Position numbers and translations under genes: made by a program
In this document: positions 24,261-36,260 of the stretch, piece by piece
How the letters are laid out: each line of letters starts with the position of its first letter
Position numbering within the stretch: position 1 is the stretch's first letter
The notes under the pieces: generated by a model
Seen by the model: only the letters and a program-made list of their open reading frames with translations
The model's database searches: none
Told to the model about the DNA's origin: nothing
Assembly (NCBI RefSeq): GCF_014356525.2
Contig: NC_052507.1
Span: 56,755,621 to 56,819,620, forward strand
Source: Nilaparvata lugens
Taxonomy: Eukaryota > Arthropoda > Insecta > Hemiptera > Delphacidae
Reading direction: 5' to 3'
DNA: 64,000 nt

Positions 24261-24765
24261 GGGGAGAGAATAAGAAGAAAGAGAAGAAGAAGAAAAAGAA
24301 GGAGGTGAAGAAGAGGAAGAAAAAGAAGGAGAAGAAGAAGAAGAAGAAGAAGAAGAAGAAGAAGAAGAAGAAGAAGAAGAAGAAGAAGAGAAGAAGAAGA
24401 AGAAGAAGAAGAAGAAGAAGAAGAAGAAGGTGAAGAAGAGGAAGAAAAAGAAGGAGGAGAAGAAGAAGAAGAAGACAAAGACAAAGAAGAAGAAGAAGAA
24501 GGAGGAGAAGAAGAAGAAGAAGAAGAAGAAGAAGAAGAAGAAGAAGAAGAAGAAAAGAAGAAGAAGAAGAAGAAGAAGAGAAGAAGAAGAAGAGAAGAAG
24601 AAGAAGAAGAAGAAAAAGAAGAAGGAGGTGAAGAAGAGGAAGAAAAAGAAGGAGGAGAAGAAGAAGAAGAAGACAAAGACAAAGAAGAAGAAGAAGAAGA
24701 AGGAGGAGAAGAAGAGGAAGAAGAAGAAGAAGAAATAGGAGAAAAAGGAGAAGGAGAAGAATGAG
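24261..24765. repeat. (GAA/AAG)n array, ~500 bp, with higher-order structure
   Basis: Almost entirely AAG/GAA triplets. A longer block, GAGGTGAAGAAGAGGAAGAAAAAGAAGGAGGAGAAG followed by GACAAAGACAAAGAAGAAG, occurs twice (about 24427-24510 and 24626-24710), so the array has grown by duplicating a ~200 bp segment. The long Ser/Leu/Phe and Lys/Glu/Arg frames on both strands (up to 293 codons) are not genes. Confidence 0.95.
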
Positions 24766-24769
24766 AATG

Positions 24770-25800
24770 AGAAGATAAGTTCCATAAAAGAGAAGTTCCA
24801 TTTTCCAGTGTGTTATGATCAAACGATTCCATTTTTAGTAATATTTTTCGTTCCTTATCTGAGAGGAAGGGATGGAATACACAAACGGACGATAAAAGAA
24901 AAGAGATGGAAGAGGATATTCTCCTTTGTTCCAACACAAGCAAAAGACTGTGGGAGAGAGAGAGTGAGTGAGGGAGGATATGTGTGAGAGAGAAAGCATA
25001 GAGTTTTCTCTCCTGTTCCAGTGCCATCAGCTACTTCATTAAAACAGCGACCAGATATTCTCAGTTTGTTACCTCTTAATTCACAAGAGAATCAAAATGC
25101 ATAAAATGGTGGGAAATTCAAGATTTTCTGGATGATAAACTGACTGTTTTCCCTACAGATTTGAAAATTATATGGAGATTCTACTCCCTCCTCACTCTTT
25201 CAATATTTATATCTACGTAACATTTCAACAAATATTTACATAAGAGATTGATTCGAATATTCTATTCAAATTTATACATTCATCGAATAATTTCCATAAT
25301 GAGAACATGATTCAATATATTCACAAAAAATATCGGAGTTGAATGATGTTGATTTTCCCCGCTTAAAACTCTTGAAACTGAATTGATAGTTTGGAATCAT
25401 TCCCATGTAGAAATTATTATAGGGAACATCATTTGTTTATTGATTGACAAATTCTAACATTCACAGAATATCAGAAGATAGGAAATCACTATCGAGTTTA
25501 TCATCAGATTATTGTCTGAAATAAAATATGAATCCCTAATCGAGAGTAGTAATTCGAATAGCTGCATAATTGAATTATGATCATAGATTCGAGTAGGTAA
25601 TGTAGTACTTTCAAAGATTTCATGGATATGTCGCAAACTTAACAGTATTTATGAATTATTTTCAAGAACCTACTCAGCCAAGACTGGTTGCTAAACAACT
25701 AATGAATAAATCGATCAGAACGAAACAAATTGTTGCTTTTTGGGAAACCAAAACTTGCATGCACATTTTAATTCTCAAGAATCGTTCATGAGTAAGTATC
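24770..25800. other. AT-rich DNA without recognisable gene
   Basis: Nothing supported. A (GA)-rich patch lies at about 24950-24995. Confidence 0.4.
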
Positions 25801-25817
25801 CTAGAATATTAGTATTT

Positions 25818-26095
25818 CTAGTACGTCTCGTTCGTGAGTACGTTCATGAGTACGTCTCCTAGAATTAGTAGTCTACGTCTAGTACGTCTCCTAGTACGTC
25901 TCGTTCATGAGTACGTTCATGAGTACGTCTCCTAGAATTAGTACGTGTTGTTCATTAGTACGTTCATGATTACGTCTCCTGGAATTAGTATGTCTAGTAC
26001 GTTCAGTACGTCTCCTAGTACGTATTGTTCATGAGTATGTCTCCTAGAATTAGTACGTCCAGTACGTCTAGTACGTCTCCTAGTACGTCTCCTTG
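25818..26095. repeat. Irregular minisatellite of TACGTCTC units
   Basis: Nine copies of TACGTCTC, mostly in AGTACGTCTCCTAGAATTAG or AGTACGTCTCGTTCATG contexts, are spaced irregularly by about 10-45 bases. The pattern suggests repeated local duplication of a two-part unit. No protein or RNA function is evident. Confidence 0.8.
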
Positions 26096-26099
26096 CTTG

Positions 26100-26550
26100 G
26101 AATTATTTTGGATATCAACTCACACCCAATAATCATAGAACGATCAATCCAACCAAAGAATCGGTTAGAAATTACTGACATTGAACACCAATATCATCAA
26201 ACACAAACAATAGCATTTCCATCTGATGTTTACAATCAAATCAAAATTACGGTCCACTTCCACAACAAACTTCTATCTTTATTGAAATCATCATTAAAAC
26301 TTTCATTATGATCTCAATCAACATCATTGAGAAGTTTTAGTTGGTTCTATTGACTGTCTGAAACAATAGCGGTCACTTCAACTCGAACCAATGGCAAGAC
26401 GCCTTCTGACCAAGACTCAGTTAACAATGCTGTTCTACCAAGTGGATCTTCAGCTGTTCTATGAGTGAGATTCAGATTCTATAGTTCTAAGTGGGATCAG
26501 TGGACCACAATGGCTCATCAGAACTACTTGCTCAACAACTGGACTTGACA
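26100..26550. other. AT-rich DNA without recognisable gene
   Basis: A 72-codon frame at 26093-26311 has no domain. Nothing else was seen. Confidence 0.4.
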
Positions 26551-26555
26551 GATTA

Positions 26556-26727
26556 GCTATACTGAGATTCACTTTAAACTGTCAGCATTCTTAGGAGTGT
26601 TAACATCAATGTTCCCCATTAATCCAATGCTGACACTTTCAATTATTCATTTCAAACTATCAGCATTCCTTATAAAGAAGCTTGATTGCTTCTCATTCAT
26701 TCGAAGCTGACACTTTGAAGTGAATTG
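26556..26727. mobile_element. Fold-back MITE, family S, copies 7 and 8 (adjacent)
   Basis: Copy 7 (26556-26640): CTATACTGAGATTCACTTTAAACTGTCAGCATTC ... ACATCAATGTTCC ... CCAATGCTGACACTTT. Copy 8 (26647-26727): CATTTCAAACTATCAGCATTCCTTATAAAG ... GAAGCTGACACTTTGAAGTGAATTG. Two members side by side show that the family has inserted in or duplicated beside itself. Confidence 0.75.
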
Positions 26728-26729
26728 TC

Positions 26730-29700
26730 TGCTCAGCACGTTACCCAGGTTTCAAGAGTTTCATCGGTTCTGATTGATTTCGAACCAATCAGCTGATAAT
26801 TTCTGATGTTGGATGACTTGTACAGGAGGGAACTGTTGATGAACAAGTTCATGAGATAGGTAGAGCCTGTTTGTTATTGATATGGAGAGCCTGTTTTGAA
26901 CATTTAAAAGTTCAAATCATCTGAGTTGTTGTCAATATTCTAACAAATCAACAACCGAGATACATAAGATACCTGAAAAGATCAGGATGCAACAATAATA
27001 TTATTATTGTTTGATGAGGAATAGATATTGTATTGAAAAGATAGGTAATGAAAATTTTATTCTTGGGTCGAGGATTACTGTAAAGTGGAGTTACACGAAC
27101 AAACTTGCTCGATGGAAGCGACATTGGATGGATCCAGCTCAAATAGTTATTGAGGATAAAAATCATGATCTATGAAATCATTTCACTCTGTTTTGGAACA
27201 CACCTGGAATCTTGTTTATATCCGATAATGTAATAATAAAAAACCAGTTGATGCTGGGGAATATAATGAATTTTCCCACTTGAAGAATAAATCAAGTATT
27301 TTAGAGATTTGTCAATTAGAAAGAAGTAATTCATTCACGTTGATGCGGAAGCGAAAAGTGATGTAGTAATACTCTACAAACAAGATCATTTTATATATGC
27401 CACTCCTTCACTATTAGCATGAATCAAACTGGCGAAATTATCTAAACTTCAAATATTTCGGAATTTCTTGAAGCAGAGTGCAATAACCATGACTTCAAAA
27501 ATCATATGATCCAAAGCTCTGATCAGTTTTCAATTGTTTTCTCCTTCTTCTTCCTTTCACGGTTGAGTCATTATTGCCTCTTCCGAACCTCTTCGTCACT
27601 ATTAATCAGACCATCTTTTTCTAGGACGTCCTCTATCTCTTTCTCCAACTGGCTCGTACAATAGGGCCTGCTTAGATATCCTGCTTATGTATTCAATAGT
27701 ATTCAGTAATTATATCAGTATAAGAATATCAGTCTTCACGCTTAACAGGATATCATCAGTTGCTCTTTATTATCATACATCATTAAAACTGTCTACCATA
27801 GGAAAATACTACCAACTCACTACATAAAATTGAGAAATGGTATCGTTTCACCTTTAAGCATTGGTGTGATGATTAATGAGCCAATGAGAGGCGAAGTAGG
27901 TGTGACTTCGAACTAAACACCTAGAGTATACTCGCACGTGATTGGTCGACGATGTGTAACATAGTATATATCTCAACAGTTCTTAAAACAGTCATACACC
28001 AAGAGTTGAGAGAGACATTCTGCTTGTGTATACTGCTACAGATCATCTATCTAGAATAAGTTTTCTTTTATCAGATTTGGAGAAGAGAATATTGATTATA
28101 GTAGGGTGGTATCACATCCACATTTGACCTTCCTCGATACGCATGGGTCGCATTAAACCGAATCAGAACATTGCACGGTAGATGCAAAGCATCTTTTTAG
28201 ATGGGGCTTTATAGACTCTCTAGGATGCGATTGTGGAGCTCCATTGCAGACAATGAAACAGAATCTATGAATGTAACAGACATTCCTGCCTACCTGGGTG
28301 ACAGTAATGACTCCACTGTGGCAAGCTCTCAGGCGATCCAATACATTTCAAATTTGGACGTGCACTTGTAAACAGTGCGAAATTACAAAGACTTACATAT
28401 TAAATTCATTGATGAGTTCAGTGTCATTATAAAATGCGGATCTGCATTTCACGATAAGAAAGGATCTTTTAAAATGACTCACGATAAATTCTGAGCATTA
28501 TGATCTATAAGCATCTCTAAGGGCTATGATGTGAGAAAAATCGAACTTTCATCTTCAAATAAATTGAATTCAGCAATAATATGAATGGCTACTCATTCAC
28601 TTGCTATGTGAAATCAAAAAGGTCCTATCTTACAATTTTATCCACTCTAGTGAATAGTATTTGATGAAACGGAATTTGAACCACTTTTCCTTTCATATTA
28701 TTCTCATTATATTTCGTCCTGCTTAATATTATAGAAATCTCTTCATAATATCACTATGAATGAAAGGAAAACACACACCCATAAAATGTCAACCGAACAT
28801 CCGTGTATGTCATTCTGCGAAACACTGCTCTATTTCCGTATTCGATACTGCAGAGAAAACTACTCACATACCAGGAAGCCAAGAGTCGAGAAAGCTTTGA
28901 ATAAATAAAGTCTCTGTGATTTTTTCTTCTCTCAAGCCGTATATATAAAAGCCACATACACGCTCCCCTTATGTTTCACATCATCAAGTAGCTGACTTGA
29001 TGGCCAACTCCTTTTTATTATTCCTTCGCTCTCTACTCTCCATTTTCTCCTTGTTCCGCTTCTTCTTACTCAGTCTTTGAAGCAAAAGAGCTATGAGGTA
29101 AGTTCAGCTACAGCCTAGTTTCGCTTCCTTTCATTGAGTATTAAGTGTGAGGGAGCAGGGTTACCGCATGAGGAGGAACATTTTCAAGGGTGGCAAGAAA
29201 GGGGAAGGGAATTAGGTTTCAAGTAGAATAGGTTACAAGTTGATTTGTCGGTTGTTTAGAGTTTTAAAATGTTTACCCATCCAAACAATTTCACTGGAGA
29301 GCTGAATAATGAAGAAGAGAAGCAGATAATTATATAGTTGAAACGAGTAATTGAAACTATTGAGACTTCAAATCCCACATCCTCTTCGATTACCTTCTCA
29401 GCCACAGCAAACCCAATAGACACCATTAGACACCAACAGCAGCAACAAACACTAATTCAATAGACACCAACAGCACACTAAAAATTGCCATTCTATCCTC
29501 CTACTTGTCTATGAGGAGATGGTGGACCTGCCGGAAGATCTCGTTGTCACAGTGAGTGATCAATTCATTTATTGTAAAAAATGTGACTGCTAGTCGTTTT
29601 TACTAATAGCAAAAACTGATTTAATAATGAGCAGCTCGTTATGGAAAACAACATTGAAGAATACTATTGAGACTTTCTGATTTTGTATTTACAAAAATGT

Positions 29701-29785
29701 CCTGACTTCTATAGCTTTGAAACGTTCCAATATTACGGAATCTCATTTTAGCTTCAATTTGGAGAGCTCTACACTTCCAGTCATA
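26730..29785. other. 3 kb of AT-rich DNA without recognisable gene
   Basis: Only frames shorter than about 75 codons occur and none has a domain. No inverted-repeat element or RNA gene was recognised. A host intron or intergenic region is the simplest reading. Confidence 0.4.
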
Positions 29786-29788
29786 TTA

Positions 29789-30008
29789 CTATGATATGAT
29801 ATAATATAATATGATATGATATGATATGATATGATTGATATGATATGATATAATATGATATGATATGATATGATATGATATGATATGATATAATATGATA
29901 TGATATGATATGATATGATATGATATGATATGATAAGATATGATATGATATATATATGATATATGATATATGATATGATAATTATGATATGATATGATAT
30001 GATATGTT
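29789..30008. repeat. (ATATG)n pentanucleotide array, ~44 units
   Basis: ATGAT/GATAT units at period 5 have a few interruptions (TATATATATGATATATG near 29950). Read on the minus strand it directly follows the 3' side of the non-LTR fragment at 30010-30500, so it may be that element's expanded 3' tail. Confidence 0.95.
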
Positions 30009-30009
30009 C

Positions 30010-30500
30010 GAAGTGACGGATTCAAGGATCCAAAGGTTCAAAGAACCCCACACGTCAAGCATAGCTTATTGTGTTCCCAAGTACGTTAGTTAGGCAAAAC
30101 AATACCAGTGTCTTCCACAAGATCCAGGAGTTTTTCCCTATACTTACATCTTATTCATCACCTGGTTGCTTGCAGCCAAACAGAGCCCTCTTTCTTGCCC
30201 TTGGTCTCTTGCAATCCAGTGTAATATGCTTGGCAGTCTCTTCAGCCTGATTGGTCCAGGAGTTCCACTCCTGGCCTTCTTTGTAGGTCCTTCCGCTGAG
30301 GGAGGGGTCGCCGAATTGCCTATAAGGCACCTGGTCACCCTCAACTTAGCCTTTTGATCCACATTTGTTCCTGGAGTTTCACCCATCTCTGGTCTCTTGA
30401 TTTTTTTTCTTTTTGCCCTCCCGAAACTCTGCAGGGTCAATAGCCTCACCTAGTCTCCCAAGAAGTTTTGACAGAATGGCCGCCCTTTCAATCTCTGATT
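30010..30500 (-). pseudogene. C-terminal and 3' UTR fragment of a non-LTR retrotransposon
   Basis: On the minus strand a frame ends EETAKHITLDC followed by KRPRARKRALFG and a stop (about 30165-30260). The E-E-T-x-x-H-I-x-x-x-C-x(n)-R spacing is the Cys/His motif at the C-terminus of many jockey- and R1-like ORF2 proteins. A second overlapping frame is open for 101 codons (30144-30449), but I consider it the shadow. Upstream blocks such as VTRCLIGN fit the segment before the motif in other frames, so it is frameshifted. No RT catalytic core is present. Confidence 0.55.
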
Positions 30501-30504
30501 AGCA

Positions 30505-31435
30505 GCGAAAAAAAACGTTATGAAGATTCATATTATTAACAGCCTACAAAGTACTATCAACCCAGACAGGGTTTCTTTTTTTCATGGTAATATTTTCAAA
30601 TATTACCATGATCGAATAGCCTCCAATTGAAGTGTCAGTTTATTAAAGTGTCTCTAATTAATGCTTTGATTCAAACTTAATCAATTTCACCTGCTACATT
30701 CAACAAGATATAGTTATTATTTACTTGGAGCTGACAATGAATTAGTCATTATCATAGATGGAATCTTAAAGGATACCTCCCACCAGTTATACTGGTGAAC
30801 GCATACAGGAGTAGACAGACGGGAAAAAATTTCCTACCAAAGTGGTTGAATATTGCAACGCACATGGACGTCCGTCTGTCTGCATTATAAATCTGTTCAT
30901 GTCTCCTGAAAACATTCCATTTCTTCTTAGTCTGTCTGCATACGTAAATAGCCCAGAATAATAGTCCCTTATGATATGTCTGCTACTATGTGCGTTCGCC
31001 TTTATAGTGCTCAATATTATGGAAAACTATTATAACTCACTTGCGAAAAATTTAGACTGCTTACGGGAAACCGACAAAAAATTTCGCTTACAGCAGAAAA
31101 TCTCCCTCCACAACCCCTGTCCATTGACAAACTCACCATTCTCTTCTCAGAAAGTAGCACCAAACAAAAGCGTGTGCGACAAAAGTTTTTCGCGCCCTTG
31201 CGCGTCCGTGTGCGTTGGTAAGTGCATCCGGCGCTCTTGTGCTCGCCATTATGTATGTATATACATATATGTAACCAGTATTATGCTTGTATATATGTAT
31301 GTACTCAGTATTATGTATGGAGCGGTGACAGTTTTAGGGGCAAAACGCCGCAGTCTGTATTAGATAGTTTACTGGGCTCAACTTCATGAATATTTTAAAA
31401 CTAGTAAACACACTGTTTCATGACGGAATCATCAC
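30505..31435. other. Intergenic DNA with a CpG-rich patch
   Basis: A 130-codon frame lies at 30971-31363 without a recognised domain. Around 31165-31250 CpGs are clustered (GCGTGTGCGACAAAAG, TCGCGCCCTTGCGCGTCCGTG), followed by GGTAAGTGC, a good splice-donor match at about 31217. This could be a 5' exon, but nothing confirms transcription. A perfect hairpin lies at 30583-30610. Confidence 0.35.
30583..30610. repeat. Perfect 13-bp-arm hairpin
   Basis: CATGGTAATATTT, a two-base loop TC, then AAATATTACCATG. It is a perfect inverted repeat. Confidence 0.9.
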
Positions 31436-31440
31436 CTAAA

Positions 31441-31534
31441 ACAATCTCACCCTCTCTTTCACTCTCTCTATCGTTCTTCCTTTCTCGCCCTCTCCCAATC
31501 TCTCTATATCTCTTTCTCTCTCTGTCTCTGTCTG
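31441..31534. repeat. CT-rich simple repeat
   Basis: TCTCTCTTTCACTCTCTCTATCG...CTCTGTCTCTGTCTG immediately precedes the truncated retrotransposon and may be its insertion target. Confidence 0.8.
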
Positions 31535-32261
31535 TTACTGTAGCTCAGTTAAAAATTTAGGCATTTTTATGAATAATACTCTTGACTGGTCAGAACAAGT
31601 GAACAAAACTTGTAAAAAGGTATTCTCAGCCATGCATGCATTGAAGAAAATGCCCGATATCCTCCCTAGAAACATTAAATTATTATTGGTTCAATCTCTC
31701 ATCTTCCCACATTTAATGTATGGTAATTCTGTTCTTAACGATATGCAAGTCACTCTGAATGATAAACTACAGCGTTGCCAAAATTATTGTCTACGTTTCG
31801 TCTACTCTCTCCAACGCCATGATCATATCACCCCAGCCCACATTGCTAGTTCAACATTGAAGCTTTCCGATCAGAGGCTTTTTCGAATAGTCAAGCTTGT
31901 TAGAGATATCTTGAAATACGGTAATCCGAACTATTTTAGAGATGATTTCAAATTTGTCTCTGAAGGTAGGAGGATAGATGCTTCACATACTCGAACCGGA
32001 GAAAGTACTTTAAGGATACCCAATCATCGAACTACTATTTTCACAAAATCCTTCTTAGTCAGTGCCTGTCGTGCATGGAATACACTTCCTGTTTCTATCA
32101 GGTCTATCGAGAGCCGAGCGAGCTTCAACCTGACTTTAAAAAAACATATTTTGGAACAAATGACTGAAACTGTCCGGCCCTAGAACGATCACATGACAAC
32201 CATCCCTCACCCATTCCACCAATATAAACCTTTAAACCATGTTATAGAACGAATTGTATAT

Positions 32262-32309
<48 letters not shown>

Positions 32310-32832
32310 AAACACATGTTATTTCAATTATCCACTGCATACTGCTGTATATTACTGAAATTTGATAACCCTAATCTACTTTCAGCCTACTTCATTTTAT
32401 TAATCAATTATTTGATCTTATCTACCTATATAATTATTTTACTTTATCAATTTTCTGTTTTTTTTCTCTTCAATATTGATTAAAACTTTTACAATATTTC
32501 CATTAATAAATAAATCCTTAGTTTAAATAACGAAATTAACGTTTTGGTAGAGAGTTAGTGGGGAGGATATTTTTGATATTCTTCCCAAAGAATGGACATT
32601 GATATGTCCAAAGCTCCGCCAATTTATGTAGATGCATAACAATATGATTATTATCTATAGTTAGTATATTACAAATTGCTTTTTCATATCATATACATTC
32701 CAATAGTTATTTTCTTAGTCTATATTATGTAAATTCATCTATAATTTTGCTGTATTGTAAGCTATTGTATATAAGTGTATAAGCCAGTATATATTGTAAT
32801 CTACATAAATAAAGAACTCAATCAATCAATCT
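31535..32832 (+). mobile_element. 5'-truncated copy of L2-like element B
   Basis: The sequence from TTACTGTAGCTCAGTTAAAAATTTAGG to an AATAAAGAACTCAATCAATCAATC tail matches 50287-51523 of element B almost base for base. Truncation at the 5' side and a (CAAT)n 3' end are typical of target-primed reverse transcription. Both copies carry a (TA)n run in the 3' UTR. Differences from the longer copy are mainly one-base homopolymer changes, and this copy keeps the reading frame where the longer one does not. No clear target duplication was found. Confidence 0.9.
31569..32183 (+). pseudogene. C-terminal 204 codons of element B reverse transcriptase
   Basis: An open frame from the segment just after the palm domain to the natural stop. 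Visible blocks are LDWSEQVNKTCKKVFSAMHAL, LPRNIKLLLVQSLIFPHLMYG, CQNYCLRFVYSL and a C-terminal RAWNTLPVSIR...F...LKKH. These are the thumb and C-terminal conserved segments of L2/CR1-type ORF2 proteins (the LP..IR....F...LK ending is characteristic). The endonuclease and the RT catalytic core are missing because of truncation, so it cannot be active. It is useful as the intact reference for the frameshifted counterpart near 50.3-50.95 kb. Confidence 0.85.
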
Positions 32833-32834
32833 CA

Positions 32835-33740
32835 ATACATAAATGAATAACATACATAAATGAAGAACTCCAATCTAATCTCAGTAGGCTGTCATCATTA
32901 CTTTCTTTTCATGTGTATTGTTCTCTTTCAGTCTTATACATTCGTTTATGTACAAAAAGTCCTTGAATCTAAACTATACACTCTCCAATGATAACCTGAC
33001 ACCATAGAGAATGAGATGTAGGCATTCCTATTCCATGATCCTCGTTATCATTTTCCCTTTGCTAAAACAATCATCAGCTCACTCTCCAAAGGCTATCATC
33101 ATGTATCTTACATGTTCTCTCTCGGTTTCACCTATCTTAACTCATGGAAAACTAGAGTGGTTTGCATAATCAATATTCCTACTTCTTTTCCTCTCATTTA
33201 TAGTCCCATCCATCAAAATATTATTTCACAGTCTGAAATAGTTATGATGAACATATAATGCATTCTATGGTGTATAGAACCGGTTCTCTTAACTTAGTGT
33301 TCTCTCACCCGGTTCTCTTAACCACCTCACCTAGTGTTACTTAGTATGAGTTATTTAAGTACTATTCAGATTGTGCACAGTATTTTAATATATGAACAAT
33401 GTACCATAATTCGATGATAAATTATAATTTCACCCATGCTCAGCTATATAAAATTGGGATAGGAACAGTTTTGGGACTATTGTTCCTTTCTCAATCATTC
33501 ATAGTTGAGAATGATATTGTATCAATATATAAATAAATGGATAAATATATCATAAAATGCATTATATTCATCGAAACTAATTTTGACTGTAGAATAATAT
33601 TGTGATGGATGGGACGATAAATGAGAGGAAACGAAGAATGAATTTATTAAGCAAACCACTCAAGTTTTCCATGAATTAAACTTTCTTGAGTCATTAATAA
33701 AATCTATGAAAACAACGTTCAATCGTACGAACTGCTCATT
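32835..33740. other. AT-rich DNA without recognisable gene
   Basis: A short direct repeat CCGGTTCTCTTAAC lies at 33279 and 33309. Nothing else was seen. Confidence 0.4.
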
Positions 33741-33742
33741 AT

Positions 33743-33832
33743 GTACTTCAAACTGTCAGTAATTGTTGAATAGTAAGTATTGATGTTTTAAAAATGAATA
33801 CAGTCAGTTGATCAAAGTGGATGTTACTATAG
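33743..33832. mobile_element. Fold-back MITE, family S, copy 9 (diverged)
   Basis: TACTTCAAACTGTCAGTAATTGTTGAATAGTAAGTATTGATG ... ATACAGTCAGTTGATCAAAGTGG matches the family, with a decayed right arm. Confidence 0.55.
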
Positions 33833-33834
33833 AT

Positions 33835-36160
33835 TTATTTTTCCCCGTAATATTCAAGACTCCATCAAAAAGGTTCATTTTTACAAACCATCATTCAGGG
33901 TGAGGGAGGAGATAAAACTTTAAACTCCATAAAATACTAATACAACTTGAATAAATGAGCAAACACTCAACCAACTATATTATTCAGTTTTTACTGCCTC
34001 TGTTCTCATATTTCATGACTCAGAAAACGTTTTGAATTCAAGACAGGATGGATGTTTTATATTTTTTCTCTCAGAACATAGGCCGGGAAATGTTTCATTA
34101 TTCATATTCGAAGAAATAATATCAGAATACTTTTACTTTCACGCTTGGAAAACGTTTCCTTTTCATGAAGGCATAAAAACTCTGCCAATTTTTACTGCTT
34201 CAACAATTTGTTCCAGTATGAGGTTCTTGGAAAACACTTTTTATGAAGTTGAAAAAGTGAATGAGAATTGCTTCTGCTCCATATTTCAGAATAAGATGCA
34301 GTGTTGTATTTTTGAAGTGGGTACTTGCATGAAATTTTATTTTCTGTATCTGAAAATCAATAGAAATTAGTATATATACAAATTCACCTCATCTTGAAAG
34401 AGAAAGTCTGGAAGTTTGCAATGATAAGGGAGAAACAATGGGGAGACATTTTGAGAGATAGAGGAAAAAATAATTTTATAAAGAGGGGAAGAGAAGGGAG
34501 AAAAATGAAAGAGTGAAAAGAAATATGATCAACGGAAGATACCGTACAGGAGAAAGAACTATAAGCAACTATAAGCATCTGTTCTATCTAGTTTCTGTGA
34601 GATCTATGAATTCTATGATTTATTTTAGGTCTGATTTTGTCAATTATAGTCCAGTCAATATAGACATGAAAAAGGGGGTGTGCTTGCAATTTATATTGTA
34701 GTTCTGATTTTTTTAAATATTATTTGGGAACATAAGAAAAGTCCAGAACCAATTTCTCCATGCAAAATTCCCTTGTGCTAGATACAGAGTGGCCTAAAGA
34801 CCTCGTATTTTCAGCTCATTTTCCAGTTTTCAGCTATTTATGCCAAATCTTGTAATCGGACAGAAACATTTGCTCTTGTCTTTTTTCTAGATCATAAAAT
34901 TCTGAATAGAATGAGATCATTCAAAACTCTTTATCTCCAATAAGTACTGAGTTATGATTTCCCAAAAATGAGGGAAATTTGAAAGAAAAAATCAATTTTG
35001 ATGAATTTAAGATTTCGATCAACAATATCTTCCGATTATTATCATTTAGATGTATAATTCAAAATCTATCTGAGCGTATTTCTGTGCTTTACAATCTGAT
35101 ATCAGGTAGAGCGCTTTATCTCATCTAGATTTCCAGGTACACCTGACAACAATGATCCTTGTATTGTGAAAAACACCCAATTTTCAGCTTAATCCATCAT
35201 GGAAATGTCAGATGAGAAGGAACAAAGATGAAAGATTTATGAAAAATTGGTGGAGTAGTCTTTTGTAATTATTTTTGAAAGATGTATTTCTTATTCACAC
35301 AGAAAATAAAGTAGAAGAGTTGAATGAATAACTAACAGTGAATGAATGGTTGAGGTTGAGATAAAATATTAAAAATGTGTAGGAATATTGTAGCCTTCTG
35401 TGACAAATAGGGTGGTATTGTTCTAGGTTATGATTACAAGATGGATTTCTGTTTTACAATTCTCAGAATCAGAGTAAGTATGAATGTAGAGTGCACCAAT
35501 GTAACTGCTGTTGTAAGTTGATGTGATGGCCACAATGGGCGTGTCTTTTCTCAACCAATACAGCCTTGATAGGTCAGACAAGTACCAATCGTATTGCTTT
35601 GTTCACAGTAAGTATTTGCTGAAGCTCCTACTTTGTTATTTCTGTTCACTAGAGGTCTATGTGGACGATACAACGTGTATAGTTTATTAAATTTCAATAA
35701 ATAATATTTGTTATCACTAAATAGAACCACTTTATTCTTCTATTTTCAATCTAATGTTCATTTTTTTTTAAATTTATATTCATTGTTCTACATACATTAC
35801 TTGATTACGAGTATAGAACAAAGATAGCATAAGCTATGCTTCGCTTATGCTATCTCTACTATATGATAGGAGTTTCATCTATCTCTCTCCCACCATCCTC
35901 CCCAAAGCTATGAAGCAGCAATGTTTGTAAAACTAGTAACCTTAGGTACTAGGTAACGCACGCATAAGCCTGAATCTCATGTGAGCGTCAATCTTATTGG
36001 ATGCTTTTTTCAACAATTACCATTTTGAAACATCCATGAAAAGTCTTCTAACAAAGTAATAATCGACAGTGCAGAAAAACAAATTGGAATGCAATCAGAT
36101 TTCTGCACATTTTTCTCACATTTATACCACTTGAGCCTTCATTCAAGAGACGAATTCTCT
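33835..36160. other. AT-rich DNA without recognisable gene
   Basis: A 112-codon frame at 34032-34370 is Phe/Cys-rich without a domain. A hairpin, AGATAGCATAAG / CTTATGCTATCT, is at about 35823-35856. No RNA gene. Confidence 0.4.
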
Positions 36161-36164
36161 CTTC

Positions 36165-36260
36165 CCGCACCCATACGCGAACGCACTCGTGCGTAAGTCA
36201 GCAGTCAATCTGCGCGCTTAACCAACTAAGTCCACGATGACTTTCGCTGACACGTTCCAC
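36165..36260 (-). other. tRNA-like segment (possible SINE head)
   Basis: On the minus strand GTGGACTTAGTTGGTTAAGCGCGCAG resembles an A-box/D-arm region. About 45 bases further on, GTGCGTTCGCGTATG loosely resembles a B-box/T-arm. A full cloverleaf with an acceptor stem could not be drawn, so it is not called a tRNA. A tRNA-derived SINE remnant is one possibility; chance similarity is another. Confidence 0.25.

Noticed and set aside
24146..25027. Long minus-strand Ser/Leu/Phe-rich open frames (up to 293 codons) and Lys/Glu frames on the plus strand
   Set aside because: They are translations of the (GAA)n array; all frames of such a repeat stay open and no domain or flanking exon structure exists.
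30144..30449. 101-codon minus-strand frame as a gene
   Set aside because: The overlapping frame carries the recognisable C-terminal Cys/His motif of non-LTR ORF2 proteins, so this longer frame is its shadow.
30971..31363. 130-codon plus-strand frame
   Set aside because: No domain; it crosses a CpG-rich patch and ATGTATGTATATACATATATG simple sequence, and a donor-like site interrupts it. Left as intergenic.
36165..36260. Functional tRNA gene
   Set aside because: No acceptor stem or complete T-arm could be drawn; kept only as a low-confidence tRNA-like segment.
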